Counted from the stretch's first letter, positions 31,790 to 43,237 are shown. The stretch: DNA of 64,000 nt from Thereva unica (GCA_949987705.1 CATLJY010000268.1:1-64000); one strand, 5' to 3'. The notes: generated by a model not told the origin, from the sequence alone. A program made the numbers and translations.

Positions 31790-32572
31790 TAACTCGCTTT
31801 GTTTTTGAGCTATCAAGTTCAACAAAAAACCATTTCGTACGTTCTTCCAAGTGCTATAAGCTGATTTAAAAAAAATTTTTTTGAATCTCTTATTTTTTAA
31901 AAGGTTTGAGCTGAAACAGCTTCAAAACGTTACTATTTGTGAACCTATGCAAACTTGCTACGGCCATATCTTACTCAATTTTTATCTTACAGAAAAAGGA
32001 GAAAAACCAAAAGTTTTAGAAAAGACCCTACAACTTTTTTCAATTTACCAAATTTTGTGTATCTTTCATACTTTTTGAGTTTCATATTTTAAAAGAAAGA
32101 CAATTTTTTGCAAACTAGCAAAAAAGCTCTCTTCAGTTCAACCTCAAATTTTTCAAAAACTAAGCACTGTAAACCGGCCAAACTTATAGACCATATTACA
32201 AGTGCACAAATAAAGTAAACTGTAAAGTGGTAACAATCATTTTCAATTGGCGTGGTAATTAGGGGGTGATTTTCACGGTTTTTCGCCGCTAAAAAATAAG
32301 AACCAATTTTGTTTTTGTCATAACTCGCTTAATTCCGCTACTAGAAACTTCCATAAAAAAAAAAAAATAAAGGTTTTTCTAAGCACTTCAAAAAAAGTTG
32401 TATGAGTTGTCTCTCCGAAAATTGCATTGTTTTTGGGATATTTCCACGTTCAAACTTACGATTTTGGCGTTTGCCGAAGAAGAACCCACCTATTACCACC
32501 AAGCTATTACTCCGTTAGAATTGGGTCTAGTGATATTTTAAACCCAGTATTTTTTTATTTTATTTTTTTTTT
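31790..32572. other. AT-rich non-coding DNA
   Basis: It contains poly-A/T runs and phrases such as CATAACTCGCTT twice (near 31789 and 32320), suggesting repeat relics. I see no supported gene. Confidence 0.45.
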
Positions 32573-32939
32573 TACTAGCATAAAACCCGCGTGCCTTGCA
32601 ACGCCTTTAAATAAAAACTGTTTATTATGTGCGTGCAATGTTTTCCTTCACAAAAAAAACAAACAAAAAAGTCAGCTGTTATTATCCCTAAAAGGGTTTA
32701 TTATAGTGCATTTTTTTAATAAATATGGTAAACAAATTGCTGCGTATATCACCTCTGCTCAACAAATCTGCAAGTTTTGAAGCAGAGATTGGCATGTTTA
32801 TGTCATCAAGAGAAGTGACATTTTAGGTTTTGACGAACGTTCGTTAAGTTTGTTCGCCTATTTACGTGGCTGCAAGAAATTATGAAGCAATCACAAATGA
32901 ATATTAAATAAAGTGAATTTCGAGTCATTCATTTCTACG

Positions 32940-34495
32940 TGATTATAAGGATGCACTGTCAAAATTTCAGCCCTTCAGCTTCAGAGGTTTGGGTAAACCC
33001 CATTTCACCCCCTTAGGGGATGAATTTCGTAAAATCGCTTCTCAGTGGATGTCCACGTCATTAATGGGATGCACTGTCAAAATTTCAGCCTTATAGCTCC
33101 AGCGGTTTTGAGTTGACCCCCCTTAGGGGATGAATTTCGAGTAATCGCCTCTTAGTGGATGACCACGACATTATAGGGATGCACTGTCGAAATTTCTGCC
33201 CTATAGCTCCAGTAGTTTGGTAACCCCATTTCATTGCGTTAGGGGATGAATTTCGAAAAATCGCTTCTTAGTGAATGTCCAAGTCATTATAGAGATGCAC
33301 TGTCAAAATTAAAGCCCTTCAGCTCCAGCGGTTTGGGTTAACCCCTTTTAACCCCCTTTAGGGATAAATTTCAAAAAATCGCTCCTAAGTGGATGTCCAC
33401 GTCATTATAGGGATGCACGGTCAAAATAAAGCCCTTCAGCTTCAGCGGTGTGGGTTAACCCCATTTCACCCCCTTAGAGGATGAATTTCGAAAAATCACT
33501 TCTTAGTGGATGTCCACGTCATTAAAGGGATGCACTGTCAAAATTTCAGCCCTATAAATTTAGCGGTTTGGGTAAACCCTATTTCACTTCCTTAGGGGAT
33601 GAATTTCGAAAAATCGCTTTATAGTGGATGTCCACGCCATTATAGGGATGCACTGTCGAAATTTCAGCCCTATAGCTCCAGTAGTTTGGTAACCCCATTT
33701 CACTGCGTTAGGGGATGAATTTCGAAAAATCGCTTCTTAGTGAATGTCCACGTCATTATAGAGATGCACTGTCAAAATTAAAGTCCTTCAGCTCCAGCGG
33801 TTTGGGTTCACCCCATTTAACCCCCTTTAGGGATAAATTTCAAAAAAATCGCTCGTAAGTGGATGTCCACGTCATTATAGGGATGCACGGTCAAAATTAA
33901 AGCCCTTCAGCTTCAGCGGTGTGGATTACCCCATTTCACTCCCTTAGGAAATGAATTTCGAAAAATCGCTTCTTAGTGGATGTCCACGTCATTACAGGGA
34001 TGCACTGTCAAAATTTCAGCCCTATAGCTCCAGCGGTTTGGGTAAACCCCATTTCCCCCCCCCCCCCCCCCTAGGAGATGAATTTCGAAAAATCGCTTTT
34101 TAGTGGATGTCCACATCATTATAGGGATACACTGTCAAAATTTCAGCCCTATAGCTCCAGCGGTTTGGATAAACCCCATTTCACTCCCTTAGGGGATGAA
34201 TTTCGAAAAATCGCTTTAATAGTGGATGACCACGCCATTATAGGGATGCACTGTCAAAATTACAGCCCTATAGCTTTAGCAGTTTGGAAAAAACCCATTT
34301 CACCCCCTTAGGGGATGAATTTCGAAAAATCGCTTTTTTGTGGATATCCACGTCATTAAAGGGATGCACTGTCAAAATTTCAGCCCTATAGCTCCAGCGG
34401 TTTGGGTAAACCCCATTTCACCCCCTGAGGGGATGAATTTCGAAAAATCGCTAGGGATGCACTGTCAAAATTTCAGCCCTTTAGCTCTAGCGATT
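32940..34495. repeat. ~118-bp tandem array with higher-order structure
   Basis: GGGATGCACTGTCAAAATT recurs about every 110-120 bp from 32950 to 34446. Within it a four-unit block of about 470 bp (starting near 33180) is repeated at about 33650, recognisable by the variants CACTGTCGAAATTT, GTAGTTTGGTAACC and GATAAATTTCAAAAAA in the same order. A C17-like run sits at about 34056-34072. Confidence 0.9.
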
Positions 34496-34709
34496 TAGGT
34501 TGTGCGTTGTCTGTCAGTCAGTTACTTTTTATACAATAGAAAAAAAGTAAAGAAAAAATCCCCTTACAACTTATTGAACCCCATTTCACCCCCTTCAACC
34601 CTTTTTTCTCCAAAAAAAAGTAGCCTATGTCCGTCTCCAAGGTCTAAACTATGTCTGTTGCAAATTTCATCAAAATCGGTGCAGCGGTTTAGGCGTGAAA
34701 GCGTAACAT

Positions 34710-34711
<2 letters not shown>

Positions 34712-34750
<39 letters not shown>
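34712..34750. repeat. (ACAG)n microsatellite in Helitron 5' region
   Basis: About ten tandem CAGA/GACA units adjoin GTTACTTTCGCATTTATAAT at the Helitron 5' end. Confidence 0.9.
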
Positions 34751-34902
34751 GTTACTTTCGCATTTATAATATTAGTAAGGATTTTATAAGCTACATTTTT
34801 ACTCCAAATGATTTTTTCAAAAAACCCTTATTTTCAGGGTTATTCATGAGAAACCGAATTGACATTTCCACTCTCGAATAAGTCGAAAAGTATTGACTTA
34901 TA

Positions 34903-35396
34903 CCATGTTCGCACTGAACCGAAATTACGTTATTTCGGCTATTTTGGTGATTTCGCCCAAAATCTCGTTCAAAGTCATGTGATTTCCCATGTATTCTTGT
35001 GATTTCGAAATCATTTCAAACCTCGTAATTTTGGCAAAATTACGAACAAAATCATGTCGAAGCCAATACTCAAACCTTAAAATCAAATTCAGCTCAATTC
35101 AGCACGTCTCTCAGCAGCTGGCAACACGTCAGTTTGACACATTTTAATAACACAATTTTGATTTTGCCCATTTTAACATTCTTCAAAATACAAAAACCGT
35201 AGATATATAAAATAAATAAGCTATTGGCTTTGTTATAAGAGGAATTACTAGTGAAATTCGGGCAGGCAAAAACGAAGATATGAGTAGTGATAGAAGAAAC
35301 TATCAAACGAAATCATTTCAATCCAGTGCGAACGGTTCTACATAATTTCAAAATCACTTTCCGAAATCACCTAATTTCGGCTCAGTGCGAACATGG
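34903..35396. mobile_element. 494-bp MITE with ~25-bp inverted ends
   Basis: Left CCATGTTCGCACTGAACCGA and right, in complement, CCATGTTCGCACTGAGCCGA, continuing into AATTA and TTTCGG on both sides. The interior has repeated GATTTCG/CGAAATC motifs. The target duplication is unclear. No coding capacity. Confidence 0.7.
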
Positions 35397-35404
35397 CTCT
35401 AGAT

Positions 35405-36230
35405 AGTAGAACAGGCGGCATACAGTGGGGTTTGCTAGATCGCCTTAAGGATCCGACTACGCAGATGATATCTGTTTGCTGGCCCACAGACATCAGGAGC
35501 TAAAAAACATGTTAAACAATTTGGCAACAGAAAGTAGTCTAGCAGGCTTAAGGCTGAATCCGAATAAAACCAAAGAAATTCGGATAAATGCAAACACACT
35601 TGAACGAACTGCGCTGAATAACCGTGACGTGGAACTGGTAGATAAATCCTGCTACCTCGGTAGTATTATTACCGAAAATGGTGGTGCAGAAGAAGACGTC
35701 AGTTCCAGAATAAATAAAGCACGAAGCGCATATGCATGCTTGTTCCGCATATGGAGATCAACGGAGATCTCAACCAACACCAAATTGCGGCTGTTCAACT
35801 CCAACGTTAAGGCAGTTCTTTTATACGGTTGCGAAGCATGGAAAGTCACCCAATTCATCACAGGGCGCCTACAAGTCTTCATAAACAGATGCCTACGTCG
35901 TACCCTAAAAATCCGCTGGCAAGATAGAATTTCAAATGAAGAGCTATGGCGCCGTGCCGGCCAAGAAAGGATAGACGACCAAATCAGGCGAAGGAAATGG
36001 AATTGGGTTGGCCACACCTTGCGACGCGATAACGAAAATCTAGCCAAACAGGCCCTTGACTGGAACCCGCAAGGATCCCGTCGAGTTGGAAGACATAGAA
36101 CAACGTAGAGGAGAACCCTACTAGCAGAGGCCGCAACTACTGGGAGATCCTGGTCAGAGCTAAGAGCTGTCGCGCAAAACAGAGTCCGCTGGAGGGCAAC
36201 TGTTTCCGCCCTATGTCCCACGAGGGATTA
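35405..36230 (+). pseudogene. LINE RT fragment, palm end to C-terminus
   Basis: It opens with IQWGLLDRLKD, then after a one-frame break YADDICLLAHRHQEL (motif C); the main frame is open from 35476. It continues LRLNPNKTKEI, CYLGSIITENGGAEEDVSSR, KAVLLYGCEAWKV, the WVGHTLRRDNENLAKQALDW block and RVRWRATVSALCPTRD with a stop at about 36230. The C-terminal WNPQG-RR-GR pattern is shared with many animal LINEs; clade not assigned. 5' truncation is abrupt, typical of incomplete reverse transcription. Confidence 0.75.
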
Positions 36231-36435
36231 AGGGGCACATAGAGCGAACATGGTATTACAGTAAAAACTTTATATAACAAAAGTTGCTTTAGTCAATCTA
36301 TCCATTCCCATACTTATTTTTAATAAAAAAATTTCACCCCCGAGAAGGGGTGGCGTCCACCCCCAGGGTAAAAGCCGCCCCCGGCATATTGACAACTTTG
36401 AAGAAGAGGGTAAGTAGAACCTACAGCCAAAGAGT

Positions 36436-36946
36436 CGAATTTATTTTTGCTGAATTATTTGGGGGTGAAAACAAGTGCCTCGTAGGAGCTATTTATAAGC
36501 CTCCCGGAATTTCTAATCTAGAACCGCTGTATTCCTGTATTGAAAGGTTGGGATGTTGTTGCCCTTATATTATTCTTTGTGGAGACTTTAATTTGAATGT
36601 TCTTAACCCGAATAATTTAGCCAGCGACTTCTTTTCGATCTCAAATTCGTACTCTCTATCAATCGTTAATACTGCTCCAACTCATTTCACTGGGTCCTGT
36701 TCCTCTTTACTAGATTACTTTATAGTCAATAATATAAACTTTGCAACCTTTTCAAATCAAATATCTGTTCCTGGAGTCTCTGACCATGACCTCATCTTCT
36801 TTAATTATAACATTTTTCCTACTACGGAAAATTTTACTAAGCCACACTATTTTAGAAATTTCAGAAATCTCGACCGCGTCAGCTTACTTGCTGAAGCGTC
36901 CTCACTCGACTGGAGTAATATACATATATTCAATGCCAGACGTTAA
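36436..36946 (+). pseudogene. LINE-B endonuclease C-terminal half
   Basis: VEFIFAELFGGENKCLVGAI, YKPPG, ILCGDFNLNVL (catalytic Asp/Asn), LLDYF and VPGVSDHDLIFF (catalytic SDH) are all visible. The N-terminal catalytic Asn/Glu part is missing because the LINE is truncated. The frame ends at 36946 after a shift. Confidence 0.75.
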
Positions 36947-38437
36947 TGCTCAGGTTGAACACTTCAACAAACTCAGTCTATATCTTCTAGACAAATACGT
37001 GCCGTTAAAGTACTACAGATCCAATAAAAAGGTGTGTCCTTGGTTTTCGCCTATAATTGAATCCCTGTTTCGACAGCGTGACAAAGCCTACGTTCACTGG
37101 AAAAAGTGCAAATCGAATGAAAACTGGACCACATTCCGTTTGTTCAGAAATCGTACTACGAACGCAATAAAAAAAGCCAAATCGGACTATTACACAGCCA
37201 AACTTGATGCTCATTTACCCCCTCAAGTGCTTTGGAAGAACCTTCGCAACATCGGAGTTACCGGCAAAACATCGGAGTTACCGGTCACAAGTTGACATTG
37301 ACCCCACTGGTCTTAACAACTTTTTTACGTCTGTTGGCTCTGCTTCCAGCGGCAATAGTGATATAATCAACTCAGCTTCATTATCAGAATCCTCCAGTAG
37401 TTTCTCCTGTGTCGTTTCGAACATCGTTTCTGATTCCGGTTTTTGCTTTATGAGGGTGTCTGAGGAGAACGTCATTTCTGTCATCAACTCAATTAGATCA
37501 AATGCAGTCAGCGTTGACGGCATTAGTTTAAAATTTCTTCGAATTATTCTTCCCTCCATACTTCCTTTTCTCACCCACATTTTTAACTCCTGTCTAACGT
37601 CCTCTACTTTCCCATCTTTGTGGAAGAAAGCAAAAGTTACTCCAATTCCTAAAAAATCCAATGCCTCTCTTCCACAGGATTTCCGACCCATTAGTATCCT
37701 TTCTTGCCTCTCCAAAACTCTGGAAAAGTTAATGTACATTCAAATGGTCCAATACCTTGAATCTAATTCCTTTTTAACTGAATTCCAGCATGGCTTTAGG
37801 AAGAACCACAGTTGCAGTACTGCCCTCCTAAAATTAACTGATGATCTACGCCTGAACATTGATCATGATCATTTAACCATTCTCTCACTGCTGGACTTCT
37901 CGAAAGATTTCGACTCTGTAAATCATATGCTTTTATGCCAGAAAATATCTTCTCAATTCAACTTCTCATCGTCCGCTGTCCGTCTTATTTGGAATTTCAT
38001 AAGCGGTAGATCTCAAAAGGTTTGCACAGACAATTATGAGTCCAGTTTCTCACTCCTATCTAAGGGCGTACCTCAAGGTTCTATACTTGGTCCGCTCCTC
38101 TTCTCTCTCTTCATTAATGATCTCCCAAAAGAACTGAATTTTTGTAAAGCCCTGTTGTACGCGGACGATGTTCAAATCTACCTTAGCTGCCGACTTGGCA
38201 TGATTGAGGATTATATTTGGCGAATCAATAAAGACCTCGAGGCGATTTCTGGGTGGGCGAGAGGGAACGGATTGCAACTAAACCCTGACAAGTCTCAAGC
38301 AATAGTCATATCTAAAAATGTTACAAATACCAATGGATTCCCTGCAGTATTATTAAACCGTAATATCATTCCGTTTTGTGATAAGGTAAAGAGTCTGGGG
38401 GTTTTTCTAAATAAGAATTTAACATGGTCGGATCATA
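36940..38437 (+). pseudogene. LINE-B reverse transcriptase
   Basis: The linker (VEHFNKLSLYLLDKYVPLKY, KKVCPWFSPIIESLFRQRDK) is in one frame to about 37290. The palm frame follows from about 37297: VDGISLKFLR, PIPKKSNASLPQDFRPISIL, LLDFSKDFDSVNH (motif A, Asp after Lys where Ala is usual), KGVPQGSILGPLLFS (motif B), LYADDVQIYLS (motif C), then LGVFLNKNLTWSDH at the Helitron junction. All RT motifs are readable with a single break at the short duplication. Confidence 0.85.
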
Positions 38438-39148
38438 TCTATATAAATAAAGCAGAGCCCGCTGTCATTCCGTCTGTTTTTCCGGGATAAACGCAAAAAG
38501 CCCTGCACTGATTATATTAATTTTCTCCAAATATATCAAAAATAACCTAACTTAGATTATAGGCTATTTAAATTTTCTAATATTTAGTCCCTAAAAGAAA
38601 TTATTAATAACTTTTACTTCGTTGGCGAGGGGGTTGGTGGAGGAATATTTTTGTTTACATATGAAAAGTTGGTTGTGAGACTAGGTTTCATATTTTACCC
38701 AAGTCTCTATAGTAACCAAAAAGTTGCTCATTATTTTAACCAATAACCAAAAATTGCTCAAATTTCTCTTAAGAAGAACAAGAATATGTTATTTCTATAT
38801 AAATAAAGCAGAGCCCGCTGTCATTCCGCCTGTTTGTCCGGGATAAACGCAAAAAGTCCTGCACTGATTATATTAATTTTCTCCAAATATATCAAAAATA
38901 ACCTAATTTAGATTATAGGCTATTTAAATTTCTAATATTTAGTCCCTAAAAGAAATTATTAATAACTTGTACTTCGTCGGCGAGGGAGTTGGTGGAGGAA
39001 TATTTTTGTGTACATATGAAAAGTCGGTTGTGAGATTAGGTTTCATATTTTACCCGAGTCTCTATAGTAACCAAAAAATTGCTCATTATTTTAACCAATA
39101 ACCAAAAATTGCTCAATTGTTTCTAAAGAAGAACAAGAATATGTTATT
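38438..39148. repeat. Tandem duplication of the Helitron 5' terminus (2 x ~356 bp)
   Basis: The second copy starts at TCTATATAAATAAAG (38794) and runs to about 39147. The copies differ at scattered bases (e.g. CCGTCTGTTTTTCC vs CCGCCTGTTTGTCC). Divergence shows that the duplication is not a very recent or assembly-level event. Another ~125-bp duplication (GGGCGAAAACGCAAGTTTTG / GGGCGAAATCGCAAGTTTTG) lies at about 39535-39750. Confidence 0.85.
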
Positions 39149-39718
39149 ATTCATGAAAACTTTTAACAAATAAATAAAAATAGAATAGTTAAAAAGGCAT
39201 AAATTAAAATAAATTATTATTCACTTTAGAATTTGGAAGATGCGACAAATTCGAAATAGAAGTTTGATCGCTAATTTTACCTCAAATAGAGGGCCATCTT
39301 TCGATCGGTAGATTATTAAAAAAGCTTCAATAACATTTCTAATGGGATTTTCTCTAGACTATGTGAAGTGAAGAAGAAGATAAAGCGAAAAACGAAAACT
39401 TAAATGTTTAAAATAATAGTGGAGATTTACAAAAATTGATAATTTTGTTGTTTTAAAGAAAAAAGAAAAAGTGAAAAGATTTAAATTGATCAAAAGCAAG
39501 TTTTGATGGTTAAGAGTGAAAAGTGGAAAAAAGATAAGTGAAGTGGATTTAAAAAAATTTACGAAAAGGGCGAAAACGCAAGTTTTGTTCCTTTTTTGCA
39601 TAATTTTCAGTACGTAATTAGTACAAATACGGTTAAAAGTGGAAAAAAGGAGCAGAAACAAGTGAAGCGGATTTATAAAAACCTATGAAAAGGGCGAAAT
39701 CGCAAGTTTTGTTTTTTT

Positions 39719-40465
39719 TTGCATAATTTTCAGTACATAATTAGTACACATATACATATATATTTTCTTTTCGGTGCATATTCATATTTCTTAGTATTAG
39801 TTTCTGTTTTTCCCCTCCCTATCTATGAAGATGTAGAACACATTACTTCAAAAGAAGATTCGTGGTTCTGCGAAAGGGCCATTCTGGCTCCTAAAAATGA
39901 AGAAGTAGCCCTCTTTAACAAAATAATTTTAGACAAAAGTCCTAGTGCTCTAACTACATACAGCTCGGTTTGTGTACTGGACGATGCAGTACATTATCCT
40001 GTGGAGTTTTTAAATAGTATAACAGTCCCTGGTCTTCCTGCACATGAAATACATCTTGAAGTGAATGTACCCGTTCTTTTACTCCGTAATTTAAATCCAC
40101 CAAAATTGTGCAATGGTACTAGATTGAGAATTGTCGCATTACAAAAGAATTTAATTGAAGCTGCAATTTTAACGGGTTGTGGGAAAGGCGAAAATGTGCT
40201 TATACCTAGGATACCTATAATTCCGAGTAATTATCCCTTTAAATTCAAACGCTTACAATTCCCTGTTACCTTATGTTTCGCGATGACGATTTATAAGTCT
40301 CAGGGCCAAACATTAGGAAAAGTGGGAATTGATTTAAGTAAAAATTGCTTTACTCATGGACAACTATACGTTGCATGCTCTCGAGTCAGCAACTCAACAA
40401 ACTTAATAATTTATGCCCCAAACAATAAAATGCAAAACATTGTCTATAGAGAGGCATTAAAATAA
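39719..40465 (+). pseudogene. Helitron helicase C-terminal remnant
   Basis: The recognisable protein starts near 39840 (ITSKEDSWFCERAILAPKNE) and includes LLRNLNPPKLCNGTRL, VTLCFAMTIYKSQGQTL (motif V region), HGQLYVACSRVSN (motif VI) and ends NIVYREALK. These are the last two motifs of a PIF1-like Helitron helicase. Walker A/B and the whole Rep domain are missing. The first ~40 residues of the open frame are hydrophobic and probably untranslated leader. It lies about 290 bp before the 3' terminus, the normal position. Confidence 0.8.
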
Positions 40466-40758
40466 AAGTGCTGTTATAAGAGCAATTTTGAAACATTATT
40501 AAAAAATAATTTCGGTTGAGTCCGGTCCACGTCGGCTAATTTCAGTTTGATATGCTTGCCCAGTTGTCTATTGTACGTCTTTCGATAGGAGTCGCTTAAC
40601 ATCAAATTTAAAAAAAAGTATTTTAATAGGTAACTATTCAAAGAAAATTTTTGAAGATTTGTTCTTTTACCTCTTTATACTTTTTTCCTACCGTGGACTG
40701 TGCACACATAGTCTTTTTTTATTTAAAGGCGTTGCAACGCACGCGGGTTTTTTGCTAG

Positions 40759-41291
40759 TTAACTATATAATTGGCAAGGTCTATAGCAGTCTACGAAAAC
40801 TTTGGTGTACGTCGAACTTTATACCACTCCATACTCGCTCAAAGCTTGCTAAATCTCTTTTAATGCCCTTAATAACATATAGTGATGTAATCTTCTGTAA
40901 ACTCGATTCATTCTCCCAGCTAAAATTGAATGTAGCATTCAATTCTATTGCCCGATACGTTTATAAAATCCGCCGATTCAATCACGTTTCATCATATTCT
41001 CAAGATTTCCTTGGTTGTTCTTTCTCGACATATCTTAAAATTCGGCTTATCGTATTCCTCTATAAACTCCTCGTTTCGGGTAAACCGCAATGTCTCCGAG
41101 AAAAACTCACATTCCTTCAATCTACTGGAACTAATAATTTACTTATGCCCCATTACTCGTGCTTACAATCTAAACGCTTATTTTTCGTTCACGTCACTAG
41201 TTTGTGGAATTCTCTACCTGTAGATGTTAAGCGAGCTGGTGCTGTAGGGAAGTTCAGAAGGCAACTTATTGTTAATTTTTCAGCCCCCTAA
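40759..41291 (+). pseudogene. LINE-B C-terminal region after the Helitron
   Basis: Continuation of the RT frame: IIGKVYSSLRKLW, LAKSLLMPLITYSDVIF, KLNVAFNSIARYVYKIRRF, GCSFSTYLKIRLIVFLYKLL, VTSLWNSLPVDVKRAGAVGK, ending LIVNFSAP. It parallels LINE-A 3824-4282 block for block. The hydrophobic stretch at the start of the longer open frame (40659-40758) is Helitron 3' DNA, not protein. Confidence 0.85.
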
Positions 41292-41525
41292 TTTAGTCAA
41301 TTCAGACAGTAAAGTAGTAGTCATTTTAAATTTTCAATTTTCAAGTTTTTCTGTTTTTGTTTTTTCTCTTTCTTTGATGTCTCATCTAAAGTAATGTAGG
41401 TTACCACATTTCCATATAATCAACATCTCCTTTGGCCTATGTACATATGTAAAGGCTTGTTCTTATTTGTACAAATATGTTTTTCTTTCTTTAAATAAAA
41501 TAAAAAAATAAATAAAAATAAATAA

Positions 41526-41784
41526 ATTAGCGAGATCACTAGCGTGACTTTCCTGATGTGGATTTACAGGAATTTCTCAACCTGATGCACATTATGCTCG
41601 GAGAATGTCTGTACTCTCTGTAGGCGGCTTATTAAGTTCTAATTGCGGTAATTTATTCTCGATTAAGTCATCCATGCTGCCTACGCTTTGTGGATTTGGA
41701 GGAATGAATAAATGCATACCAGCCAATATAATGTTGGTAATACAGAGGGCGGTAAAGATGACATAGCGGTTTTGGAAACATATA
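41526..41784. other. Short flank between LINE-B and the errantivirus
   Basis: No confident gene. A minus-strand frame across 41668-41790 contains a hydrophobic run (YVIFTALCITNIILAGMHLF), but no family is recognisable and it is cut by the LTR. Confidence 0.35.
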
Positions 41785-42073
41785 AGTTAACGGATCATCT
41801 TTTGTCACCATAATTTCATAAAACCTGAAATGAATAACTGTAAAAATGCTGACACCATGTCTAGAAGATAACACGCGCATCCAGCCATCGTGGGATTCGG
41901 TGCAACCGGAATGTAGTCACGCGGCAGGGCAGGTGACAATAATAGGATAAGTTAGCTTTATTCTACTTTAAGAAATGTAGTTAGTCTTAAGTGAACCTCA
42001 ATAAAGATTGGACAAAGCTCCAAAATTATAAGAAAATATTTTTTTTAATATTTTAACAAAATAAAATTTTAAC
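41785..42073 (+). repeat. 5' LTR
   Basis: 289 bp, starts AGTTAACGG, ends TTTTAAC immediately before the primer site. A polyadenylation signal AATAAA lies at 42000-42005. No obvious TATA box is seen; gypsy-type LTRs often use an initiator instead. Confidence 0.93.
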
Positions 42074-42091
42074 TGGCGCCCGAGCAGGGAC
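42074..42091 (+). other. Primer binding site, tRNA-Lys-like
   Basis: The 18 bases TGGCGCCCGAGCAGGGAC match the complement of the tRNA-Lys(UUU) 3' end at 17 of 18 positions. The one difference (G for A) still allows a G-U pair. It starts directly after the LTR. tRNA-Lys is the known primer for several gypsy-type errantiviruses. Confidence 0.8.
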
Positions 42092-42403
42092 ACGGGAGTT
42101 TTTGTAGCTAATTTTCCTTTTCGCTAAGAAGTTTAAAATTCGTAAAAGGCCCTCAAGTAGTGTCGCGAGTAAAATAACTAGTGAATTAGTGAAATATTAA
42201 AGCCCTGTAAAGCAGCGCAGATCTACAAAAAAAAGGCCCTCAAGAAGCGCATCCTGTGTCCCAGAACCCAGCAACTAGCAGAAGTGCTAAATCTTTAGAA
42301 TATTAGCACTCGTCACTGAAGTATTGCTTGTTGGAGCCCGAGTCACCACAACCGGAAAAAAGGGAATCATCTGCAGCAGTCGCAGTACGCCAAGTCCGCT
42401 AGA

Positions 42404-42426
42404 ATGCATATTATAATATTGTAAGT
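42404..42426 (+). promoter_or_regulatory. Predicted leader ATG and splice donor for env mRNA
   Basis: An ATG at 42404 opens a five-codon-plus-two-base exon ending in the strong donor ATT|GTAAGT (42421). The exon phase matches the acceptor at 47828 and the env frame. The spliced product would therefore gain a start codon and a short hydrophobic N-terminus, as errantivirus env mRNAs do. Confidence 0.7.
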
Positions 42427-43237
42427 TACCTCTTAAGCTATTATTACATACTATAAAAAAGTGGAAAAGAAATTTTTAAAAGTCATTTACTTAAAGTAAA
42501 GAAAATATAAAAGTGAAAATAATTGAAGAAAAATTTCATTTAAAGTAAGAATTTATAAAAATAAAATATAAAGTGCATAAATCTTAAACCAAAAGCAGAA
42601 GCATAAAATTGCATAAATTTGAAGGATGCAACTCATCCTTTTGAATCAAGGATAATATATTTCAAGCAGAAATTATTTGAAGATTTTTTATATTTAAATC
42701 TATCTACACAGAGAATACAGTGTGGAAAATTTTTTAAAGGGAATAAATACTACGGATAAAAATAATAAATCGAAATAAAAAGTGACCATTTAGTGAGAAA
42801 ATTATTAAAGATTTTTGAAACCTATTTGAGTTTTATTTTTCTTAATTTTTATTATCAAATATATTTCTTTATTATCAAACATATTTTAATTATTGAATAT
42901 ATTTTATTATTGATTTTTTATTATTTAACATATTTTTTATTCATTGATTTTTTTTTTATTATTACCGAACATATATTTTTTATTATTGATTTTTTTTATC
43001 CTTTATTGAACATACTTACTTATTTTATTGTTGAATATATTTCATTGGTTTTTTTACTACTACTACTACTACTAATAAAATAAAGGCAATAAAGGATTCG
43101 CCTTAAAAAGTTGAGCGAGCGAGCTTTATTAGTTAAAATATCCAAGAAAATTGGAAAATTCTCAAAAGTTATTTACACATATATATTGAAGTTTTTATTT
43201 TTACTTGTTTTTATACGATTCGATTAAATCTTAAATA

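Larger units (their letters stand above)
32575..34781 (-). mobile_element. Helitron on the minus strand with ~118-bp tandem array
   Basis: On the minus strand it starts TCCTTACTAATATTATAAAT after A (34781/34782) and ends GGCACGCGGGTTTTATG CTAG before T (32575). Both termini fit Helitron rules, and the 5' end matches the TCCTACTAATATTATAAATG start that I remember from insect Helitrons. Behind the 5' end is a GACA/GTCT microsatellite. The 3' hairpin contains GGCGTTGCAAGGC. About 13 tandem units fill the interior. It encodes no Rep, so it is non-autonomous. Confidence 0.8.
38438..40758 (+). mobile_element. Helitron inserted in LINE-B, with duplicated 5' end
   Basis: It begins TCTATATAAATAAAGCAGAG after A (38437/38438) and ends GCGTTGCAACGCACGCGGG TTTTTTG CTAG before T (40758/40759). 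Removing it leaves the LINE-B coding frame continuous from WSDH into the GKVYSSLRKL block, so the borders are exact. The first 356 bp (38438-38793) are repeated in tandem from 38794. It retains only the C-terminal helicase end (39719-40465) and is therefore non-autonomous. Confidence 0.9.
36436..41525 (+). mobile_element. LINE-B: 5'-truncated non-LTR element split by a Helitron
   Basis: It has the endonuclease C-terminal half, RT and C-terminal region in order, then a 3' UTR ending in an AAATAAATAAAT tail near 41525. A Helitron occupies 38438-40758. A small tandem duplication (ACATCGGAGTTACCGG twice, about 37250-37285) and a frameshift near 36940 damage it. It is related to LINE-A but clearly diverged in sequence. 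Confidence 0.8.

Noticed and set aside
32940..34495. CRISPR-like or minisatellite gene array
   Set aside because: Whole ~118-bp units diverge evenly with no constant/variable partition, and the array lies between Helitron ends.
36337..36390. GC-rich CACCCCCGAGAAGGGGTGGC block as a structured RNA gene
   Set aside because: Short inverted C/G runs are present, but no known RNA family is recognisable and it adjoins a LINE truncation point.
41668..41790. Possible host membrane-protein exon on the minus strand
   Set aside because: Only one short hydrophobic run, no family match I can defend, no splice context, and it is cut by the LTR.
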